Origin: Guillardia theta CCMP2712
Taxonomy: Eukaryota; Cryptophyceae; Pyrenomonadales; Geminigeraceae
Assembly: GCF_000315625.1 (NCBI RefSeq)
Contig: NW_005434667.1
Span: 1,133,474 to 1,197,473, forward strand
Length of the DNA: 64,000 nt
Direction: 5' to 3'
The notes below the pieces were generated by a model. It made no database searches. It was not told the DNA's origin and saw nothing but the letters and a program-made list of their open reading frames with translations. The position numbers and the translations under genes were made by a program. Positions 56,044-64,000 of the stretch are shown here, piece after piece. Numbering within the stretch: position 1 is the first letter of the stretch; every line of letters begins with the position of its first letter.

Positions 56044-59000
56044 TCACAACCCTCCTGCCCTTTCCCTCTCCTCTTGCCCTTTCCCTCTCATTGTCTCTCT
56101 CCCTGCTGTCGTGTAGGAGTCGAACGCGCCGGTGAGAAGGGCTGGACGGACTCGCCGCAGCGCTTCCAGGAAGTGAGAGTGCGAGACAAGCTCGTTCTCC
56201 ATGTTCTCCCGCAGACAGACCATCGCTGCCTGAAACATTGTGAGCGAAGAAATGCTACCTCTCTCTCCTGTTCCTCTCCTCCTTGTTCCTCTCCTTGTTC
56301 CTCTCTGTCTCATGCGTCTCTCTCTTCGTCCCCCCGCCCCCCCCCCGCCCCCATCCATCCTTCTCCTCCTCCCCCTCCCCCTCCCCCTCCGCTTCCATCC
56401 TTCTCCTACCTCCACCACGAGGCGATTGATTTCCGCTCCTGGGGGAAGGTCAGACCACAAACAGACCAGCAAGGAGAGTGAACCTGTATATCCTTCCGTC
56501 TTGTCGCTCATCGTCTTGAGATCCACATCTGCAGCTGGAGAGACTTCATTCCAGTAAGAACTCATCACACCTCACATATTGGCAGCCTCCTGGAGCATGT
56601 TGCAAGGATTTCTTGTCGTTCTGCGCAGTCACATTGTCAGGTAGGAGAAGTCTGACGTATCCCTCCCACCATGTGAGTCAGGCACAGGAACCTCAAGCAC
56701 AACGTCAAATCTCCCGGGTCTGCAAAACTTTGGTCACTCCCAGCTACACAGCCAGCTCAACTGCTCATGACCGAAGGAGTGCAGCGTCGATCATGTCCAG
56801 TCTGTTGGTGGCTCCGACCACGACAACTCCTCCGCTCGAGTCAACTCCGTCCATCTCGTTCAGCAACGTCGAGAGGACGCGCTGCTGCACTCCGTTCGCC
56901 TCAGTACCATCCCCGGAGCCATCCAGACTCCTGCAAGACGATCAGTCGGAGCCTTGGGCGGAGGAGGGAACCTCTTGCCAACGATCGCGTCGATCTCATC
57001 GAGGAACAAGATACACGGCTTCATACGCCTGCGCAACCCAGGGGTTGACCATGGGCAGGAAGTGCATGATAGTACCTTGCACGTCGGAAGAGTTGCCGTA
57101 GGATAGCTTCACTCTGAGGCCAATGCGATCAACAAGCACACACGCCCCTTCTTCGCCTCTCACTTCTCCCAGATACGCAGAAAACAACTCTGATCCCGAA
57201 GCCTTGACGAACCCCAGACCCACCAGCCCAGCCAAGGACCGAACCTGTCAGAAAGTGAATCCAAGCCAACATCAACCGTCCCTGCACCAGCGATGTCTTG
57301 CCACATCCTGGCACTCCGTAGAGCAGAACCCCTCTAATCATCTTATCACTGAACACAGGCACGAAATGCATTGAGAGCGTGGGAGGCACGGGAGCAAGTC
57401 AGGCAAGGAGGGCCAAGCCAGAGGATGGAAGCCAGGCGAAGGAGGGAAGGCAACGCCAGGCTTGAAAGGAGAACTACCGAGAGGGGCGAACGTTCATTCG
57501 TCTAAAGCTTTCGGCTTTAGTCAGAGGCCACTCGATCGCCTTGAAACCACTTTAGGAAACGAAAGAGAAGAAGAAGCGCAGAACTCAACCCGCCTCAAGG
57601 CTTCTTTGACCCCCTCCATCCCCCCGAGAGAAGACATCGACTGCGACTCGTCTGTTGACTGCCGACCGAATCATCTAGCAGTTGCAGACTTCAAACAACT
57701 CACCGTGACTTGAATTTGAAAGTCTCTATGAACAGGTATCGAAATCTGCACAAGAGATTCTTCTTGACATTGAGGACAACAAGACACTACCAGGCGATTC
57801 ACCTGTCTCATCGCATCCAAGAAATCAGAATGCATTACAGCGTGAGATCCAGTATGAATGTCTCCCTCAGATGCGTGCCTAAGAATACAGTTTCCTATTT
57901 CGACATGTCAGTCAAATCATTGTCGGAAACTGTGAATTGCACATCGCAAACACGAGGAAATGACTACAGGCGATCATAATGTTCGAATTTGAGGTCACAG
58001 TGAATGAGTTCACGTTCACATTCAAGAGCTTGACAATCGTATCAATGGTTTACCAGCAGCTTGAGAGCAGAGGGATTTCAAATTTGCACCGACGTAACCG
58101 ACTGTCATCTTTGCTAACTGTGCATCAGTCAGAGAGCAGGCCAAGTGAAAGGATCTTATCACTTCTCGTGTCGAGACCGAGGGATGTAACTGCATGCTAC
58201 CCACGAACTTCTCCAGCAGGACCTGCAAGGCCTCAGCATCGCGATTCTCCTTGTGATGGACTAACAAGTCGCTCCTGGACGTCAGGTGCTTCCAAGGCGA
58301 CCTCGCTGCTCATGCCACGTCATCTTCATCGCACGAACCAGGGCCAGCAACCTGTCGAATCGCCCAGGTCGTCTCAGCGCGATGTCGATGGCGTCTGGGT
58401 TGCCCGTGCTGCCGACGATGAGGAGCATTTTCTGCAGCGCTCAAGTTAAGACCAAGAGAGAGGAAGCAGAGAGCAGCTGACTCGCGATGTCTTGGCGTCA
58501 ACGCCATCCATCAGTGACAGGAGCTGAGCTACCGTCTGAAACTACCTCAGGTGGGCAGCTCAACATGCTCGAGACAATACCCGGGCTTCCTTGTCCCTTC
58601 CCTGCGCCCTTGAAGGACAGAGAACGTCAATGTCCCTGTGAGTGACTTCAGATCTTCGAATCCCTCGTTGTTGCTTGTGCTGACTTGAAGTGAATGATCG
58701 CTCGTCCTGCCTTCAAGGCGTTCCAAAACACTTCTCGGATCAACTCTTCTCCCTCGCCTGCCGCACCTCTATAGACTTGATGCGGCCGCACCTTTAAGTG
58801 ACATTGCACGTCATGATATTCACCGGCGCATCTCATTGGTGCTCACGGTGAAGAGCTGAGCAGCGAATTCCAACGAGAGAGATTTGACCTGATATCAGCA
58901 TTTGATCATCATGATGGACTCGTACATCTCTCACCCTCTCACCAGTACAGATTTTCCTGTTCCCTTGGCTCCGATCACAAGAATGCCCGAGGACGGTCTT

Positions 59001-60064
59001 ATCCCCATGGTCTCAACCTTATACAAGAGTTACCCAGGGGTTTGCAAGGGAGATCGAGACCTTGTCCCTCTGATGGAAGATCATAGAGCACATGTCTCGC
59101 AGCTGCGACACAACCTGTGGAGAACCGAAGAATTCATGCTCAACCTTTGCAGTGTTGCTTGTGAGCTGCAGTCCTGACAGACTGCGGGATACAAGAGGAG
59201 AGTGCGGTGAGAAAGGAAGGTCGATGCTCGCGTCCGCTATCGCCTTCTTGACCTCAGCTCGAGTCATCATCGCACTCTTCTGCGCACTTCGCTCTTGTAC
59301 GGGAGTTGACACGACCGGGGAGGAGAAAGAAATCGCCTCCTCGTTCTCGCTCTGACCGGGAGATCTCAGCAAGCTGTCGGAGAGGCGAGGTCCGGCTCTT
59401 GCTCCCTCGAAGATGATTCTTGTCTTCTTCAACACAGTCACGGCCCCATTCTCCGGCACACAGCTCGTTACGACAATCTTCCCTGAGCGACGTGCATGTC
59501 AGCGCATACCCTCACAAGGCACCGAGGAGGCAACGAGATTGAGGAGCACCTGCCGACGGCACGTGCAAGACAGCGTCCTTGGTGAGGACCTGGCAGCACG
59601 ATCAGGTTCAGAGATAGAGCAAGAAGCACGACATGTCGTTCAAGTGCTGAGGAAATTGCAACACGAACTTGCGGTGGCGGATCTTCTTCGAACCCATCGC
59701 AGTTTAATCGGACGACACTCGCGATTCCGACGCTCCTCGCAAGTAGCCGCACACAAGCCGTTCCCAGACACTTTCCGCTCCATGTCTTCGTGTGGGAAGG
59801 CAGCGGCACTTTGTTCAAGGAGGCAGCAGAAGGGAGGCTGCGGTGTAGCTCCACACACCCATCAAAGAGGACGAGGTCATCGGGAAGCTCTGCGTCTCTT
59901 CAGCCCCTCCTCACAGCGCATGTCCTCCTTGCCTGGCTGTTTCGACGCAGAGCAGACGTACGTCATCTGCGATCCTTCCAACGTGACTGCCAACGCGTCT
60001 CCTGGGACAGCCTGCAGCAGATGGAGCGAGGAGGTAGACAGACGGCATCGTCCCGTGCCCTAGA
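56044..60064 (-). CDS. Tandem AAA+ ATPase, AFG2/SPATA5-like
   Basis: A type II AAA ATPase with two ATPase modules, probably acting in ribosome biogenesis like AFG2, or in a CDC48-like unfoldase role. Minus-strand exons. An N-domain (VPGDALAVTLEGSQMTYVC; LLARSVGIASVVRLNCDG) leads to module D1 with Walker A ILVIGAKGTGKSVLV, VYRGAAGEGEELIREVFWNA, a Walker B position reading IIHFKDIDVLCP, and STGNPDAIDIALRRPGRFD. Module D2 has GVLLYGVPGCGKTSLV, LGFVKASGSELFSAYLGE, Walker B CILFLDEIDAIVGK, VVVVGATNRLDMIDAALL, PGRFDVVLEVPVPD, then TEGYTGAEINRL joined to AAMVCLRENMENELVSHSHF and LRRVRPALL. D2 looks fully competent; in D1 the Asp-Glu of Walker B is replaced by Lys-Asp. The start and the last residues are approximate. 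PEX1- or SPATA5L1-like identity is an alternative. Confidence 0.8.
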
Positions 60065-61238
60065 CATGGACGAGAGTGAGAGGTAGCGATACCCGACCAA
60101 TGCTCACCCCGTCGGAAGGCCCCGGGATGAAAGCGACGCATCGTAACATATCTTGACGGCACCTCGTCAAACTCGATAATTGATCGGAAGCTACTCGAGT
60201 GACCGAGCAAGTTATCTTGGCAGTTCAGCGGAGCTCATAAGCGTCAAGCTCCTTGTCTTGATCACGTTCTTTACCTTTCAAGGTTGACCTGTCGCGTTTG
60301 TCAGGCTCTTCTCGTCTTTTCTCTACTTTTCTTGTCATTCCATTCTCCTTCTGCTCATCTTCTCAGCTGTCGCTTCTTTCCCGTCCATTGCGACCGCTCA
60401 CCCGACATGCCTGAGAGTTTGAGGTCCCACTGACTTTCTCTGAGGCAGCCTGGCTGGCTGTTCCCAATCACATGTATATTTATTTTTATTATTAAAAGTA
60501 ATTATTGATTCCGTAGGTCAAATGGACCTGGGACTTGAACGGAAATACTATGAGGTAGGGGTGGGCCGTATCAGCAAATAGTGTACCGGCAAAAGCGCCA
60601 GTACCTGGTGGAAATCCGAGAAAACAAAAGCTGAATTGAGGGTGGGGGGTTGTGGAAACGAAAGGGCTGAGGAACTCCGGGCGCTGAGGGTGGGGTGGGG
60701 GTAGTAAAGTTTTCCGGAGAACATACGGGTGGGCTGCGAAAGTTTATTTCAATGGGGGGTGGGGTGGGATGCTGTAGGGTGGTATGGGGTCGGGGGCTGG
60801 GGTAGTTGGGGTTTGTCCCCCCAGCCTGCGATCTGTCGGCCGTCAAAGGAGTAAAAGCGTCGCTAATTATAAAACTATAAACATTTAATGAATTTTAAAA
60901 ATATTTAGAAATTGAAATGCTACTGGTGAGAATACAACTCTGTTTTAAAGATATCGAAAAGACGTGGTGTCGGCGACCGGTGCTTTCCATGCAGCGACAG
61001 CTTCAGCACTCATTTCGGTGGCATGGGCTAGCCCTCGTTCCTCGTCCCGTGCCCACCATAGTCCTCTGATCTCTCTCCCCCCGCGTCTCTCTCTCCTGTT
61101 CCCCGCATCGCGGAGCAGACAACGCGTGTGGAACGATTATTTGCAACATTTTTGATACTGGCTGAAAATGAGCACTTTTTGCGACGTGCAACGTTGTGAA
61201 TTGTTACTGATGTAGACATCATTCTTTCCGACGAAGCG
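60065..61238. other. Intergenic region, partly G-rich
   Basis: No gene seen. 60475-60505 and 60855-60915 are AT-rich. 60553-60815 has many runs of three to six G on the plus strand (see the separate entry). The PTEN-like gene starts at 61239. Confidence 0.5.
60553..60815 (+). other. G-run cluster, potential quadruplex region
   Basis: More than a dozen G runs of three or more, for example GGTGGGGGGTTGTGG, GGGTGGGGTGGGGG and GGGGGCTGGGG, are spaced by short loops on the plus strand upstream of the PTEN-like gene. Confidence 0.55.
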
Positions 61239-64000
61239 ATGATAGACGAGAATAGCCATGGAAGCATTTCCGCGATAGCTGAAAGATGGAGATCGTTCAA
61301 TGTGCCTGCCACTCATTCGCCAAGCTCGTATGATTCGCAGAAAGGTGTTCTATTGCCACATTTGAAGGAAAAGAAAGCAGGCAATACCAACAAGACTGTC
61401 CGTTTCGAGGGAAATTTTGCCATCGCAACTCGGCATTTCTCCGAGCCTCCCACATGCCCGGATTCACCTCCATCTACGCCGAACCAACCCGAAGCTGGAA
61501 ATGGAGGCGACTTGTTGCTGACGGAGATCGCCAGGCAGACACTACCAGATGAAGATTTGGCGTCGGAGCTGAAGAAGAAAGAGGTCTCTCCTATGCTCAC
61601 TTTCAACGGCGACCCGGAAACTGCTAATTCCTCTCTCGTCTTCCTCGAACCCAAACAGTTACAGAAGTCCAGGCCACCTCCGTTGGAGCAAGGGTTCCAG
61701 CATGCGAAGAGACAACTGATGGCTGCCCCTGAGCTGTCTGACCAAGATGAGGTGTCTAACGAAGATTCTGATGAAGGAATCAACATGAACAGCCCTGGTC
61801 AAGTCGCTGAGACAACAGGCATCTTGTTAGAAAACTCCCCCATGGTCAGTTCACAGAAGGAAGGAAGGAAGCGCAAGGGACTGCGTAAACCTCCTTCCTT
61901 GAAGCTCTATCCCGTGCAGAAGGAAAGCCCCAAGGCAAAGGGAAAGCACGATCACAGGCAGCTCGTGCTGTTCGGCCTTGAGATCATGAACGACCTTCTT
62001 GCCGAAAGGGAGAAGGCGTCGAATCAGATTGACCGAAGAACGGATTCTTGGATCCGGCGGAAGGAGGAGGGGACGCTAACAGAGAAAGATTACGAAGCTG
62101 ACTTCGGGCGGAGGCAAGCGCGTTTCGTGCGCGAGGAGATGCTGGAGTCAAGGAGGTTCATCCACAAGGGATACGTGCACAGGTCCTCCAAAGAAAAGTT
62201 GCAGCGGGATCATGATGCGTCTGAAGAACGTCTTCTGATCCTCGATGGGATAGGAAACCTCAACTACGTGAGTGAGAGCAACTCAGGTAGTGCAGTCACC
62301 CTGTGCAACCTTCACTCCATCGTCGAGTGTCACGCGTTGGAAGACTATGATGGTGAAGGGCATTTTCCCTTCATGGTAGTTTACGTGGATAAGTCGGGGA
62401 GGATGGATGGGAGGGCAGAAGAAAAGAAGAATAGGAATACTCTTATGATAGATACTAGTGTTGACTCGGATAGGAAAGAGCTTGTCTTAGCCTCCCGGAC
62501 ACCGGAAGAGCGGATTCGATGGATGTGTCAGCTTACCTCAGCAACGCCAGCGAGATTAAAACCCAAGAACGAGACGCTGGTACTTGTCAGTGCTACCTTG
62601 CCTTCTTCTGACTCCCTGCAGTGGAAAGTTCAGAACACTTTGTTCAACGCTTCGAGGAAGATTGTGTCGGGGAACAGGAGGAGGTATATGGACGGCAAGT
62701 ACAACTTAGACCTCACTTACATCACCCCTCGGTGACCTTTGCCGTTGAATTTCAATCACAAAGAAAAAATTGATCGACTTGCTGTCATTGCAGTGTGATT
62801 GCCATGGCATTTCCCGGATATGACAGCATAGGTGCATGGCCTTCCTCTTCCTCCTCCGCTCCTGTTCCTCCTCGTCCTCCTTGTCCTGTTCTTCTTCCTC
62901 GTCCTCGTCCTCGTCCTCTGCTGCTGCTGCCTGCTGCTCCCACTACCCTCATGTTCTCTTCTCCGTTTGCTTCGTCTTAGGCTATTTCCTTCCTCCATCT
63001 CTAGCTACCTAACTTCGCTACTTCGCTTTGCAGGGGAATTTTCTCTTGCCGTTAGGAATGACTTGCGAATCGTCAAACAATTTCTGGACGAGAAGCACAC
63101 GGGGAGGTAGTTGTGATCGGGAGGGAAAGGAGGAGAGGTGCTAACTGACAGCATCAGGTATAAAGTTTACAACCTTTGTGTTGAGAAGAACTACAGCGCT
63201 AGCAAGTTCGACGGCAGGATGGAGTGGTTGCCCTGCAATGACCACCAGCCCCCCAGCTTGAGGCAGATGATGCGGTTCTGCTACAGGTCCCAACCCCAGC
63301 ATCTACCTCCCCCCCCCCCACTCCCCATCTTTTGCTCCCCCTCCCTGCTCCTCCTCCCCTGCTCTTTCTCTTTCCCGTTCTCTCCTCCTCGCTCCTCCTC
63401 AGCACTGCCTCTCCTCTTCTCAAACTTTGCGACTCTTAAAGCAACTCACCATCTCGCAGTGTACAGAAGTGGCTGCTGATGCATCCGGACAACGTGGTTG
63501 CCATCCACTGCAAGGGAGGCAAAGGGAGGACGGGACTCATGGTCTGCAGCTACCTCAACTTCAGCGGCTTCCTGAGCTCTCCAGAGGAAGCTCTTTCCTT
63601 CTTCCAGGAGAAACGAACTCTCAATCCCGAAGGCCCTCTTCAGGCATCCTCCTCCTTCTCCCGTATCACCTGAAATGCCACTTCAACGCCTCCTCATCGT
63701 TATCATTTCCTGTTGATCTCCGCCTGCTCCTTGTCCTACCTCCCATCGCTCCTCCTTCTTGCGTGTCTGACGGGGCTCTGAGCAGGGCGTGTCGGGAGCG
63801 AGTCAGAAGAGATATCTTGAGCTGTTCTCCGACGCTCTCACCTCCCGCATCGTCCAGAAAACTTTCCGCATCCTCCAGGTGGGCATGCGCGGCATGCCTT
63901 GTCAAGCTAACGGCCGCTGCAGGTTGTCGTGCACACAGTCCCTCGACTGGATGGGGTCAACAACTTCACGCCCGTGGTAGTGGTGAGGGCAGCGGGCGAC
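61239..64000 (+). CDS. PTEN: PTEN-type phosphoinositide phosphatase with PH domain, partial
   Basis: It should remove the 3-phosphate from PIP3. Exons: 61239-62731, 62794-62831, 63034-63106, 63158-63286, 63460-63643, 63786-63878 and 63923 to the window end. A disordered N-terminus of about 300 residues (TVRFEGNFAIATRHFSEPP) precedes a PH domain (about 305-430: FIHKGYVHRSSKEKL, RLLILDGIGNLNYVSE, FPFMVVYVD, ASRTPEERIRWMCQL). PTEN follows: a PIP2-binding KIVSGNRRRYMDGKYNLDL, VIAMAFPGYD, VYNLCVEKNYSASKF, PCNDHQPPSL (general-acid Asp) and the signature HCKGGKGRTG (human HCKAGKGRTG), then SQKRYLELFSDAL. The C2 domain begins at the right edge (VVHTVPRLDGVNNFTPVVVV). Intron 63644-63785 seems to begin with GC, not GT. 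Human PTEN has no PH domain. Confidence 0.93.

Noticed and set aside
60475-60545. A tRNA-like or organelle-derived fragment
   Set aside because: I could not fold a cloverleaf and saw no A- and B-box pair.

Overview
This is a 64 kb piece of a eukaryotic nuclear genome. It is gene-dense, has about 24 recognisable protein genes on both strands, and is rich in spliceosomal GT-AG introns, many only 42-60 nt long. I saw no rRNA, tRNA, CRISPR array or intact transposon. One gene (47300-48832, minus) appears to encode a tripartite plastid-targeting leader: a hydrophobic signal peptide ending in SLAF-Q, then a basic transit region, then a thylakoid-type signal ending in AYA. A Phe at the signal-peptide border is typical of algae with red-derived complex plastids. 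Together with the protein families present, this fits a cryptophyte such as Guillardia, but that assignment is inference.

Layout, left to right. 1-884: minus-strand exon of an unknown protein, open at the window edge. 1972-4060 (+): SUV3-type mitochondrial RNA helicase in seven exons. 4-8.8 kb (-): protein kinase plus Rho-GEF plus membrane segments. 9.3-12.5 kb (+): NRPS-like adenylation and carrier domains followed by ankyrin repeats. 12.8-14.5 kb (+): coiled-coil protein with a PDZ-like end. 16.7-18.1 kb (+): ubiquitin-like-domain protein. 18.2-19.3 kb (-): SAM-like protein. 19.9-23.7 kb (-): LamG-like and armadillo-repeat protein. 24.1-25.9 kb (+): membrane-anchored collagen-like protein. 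26.2-27.8 kb (+): MORN protein with a repeated CxCH module. 28-28.5 kb (-): acidic protein. 28.8-31.7 kb (+): NHL-repeat and EF-hand protein. 31.9-32.8 kb (-): membrane-anchored PDZ protein. 32.9-34 kb: GC-rich repeat island.

34.06-43.62 kb (+) is the most striking gene. It has 14 exons, all in phase, and encodes about 2752 residues. Two plant-AKT/SKOR-like ion-channel units, each with a cyclic-nucleotide-binding-like domain and ankyrin repeats, are fused in one chain, and both pores lack the GYG filter.

43.9-45.3 kb (-): an unknown protein and a PPPDE-like protein lacking both catalytic residues. 45.8-47.1 kb (+): prolyl 4-hydroxylase running into a 100-N assembly gap. 47.3-48.8 kb (-): the plastid-targeted protein. 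49.7-51.1 kb (-): RING-H2 protein. 52.5-54.7 kb (-): coiled-coil protein. 55.3-55.9 kb (+): NAA10. 56.0-60.1 kb (-): AFG2/SPATA5-like tandem AAA ATPase. 61.2 kb to the right edge (+): PH-domain PTEN phosphatase.

The genes do not form an operon-like pathway. The common thread is signalling and regulation (kinase-GEF, channel, PTEN, NHL-EF, RING) built from unusual domain fusions. Intergenic gaps carry a GC-rich dispersed repeat with a conserved TTAACTTTGAGTAAAG core, seen five times. Exon boundaries given as exact were checked for reading-frame phase by hand. Those called approximate were not fully resolved.
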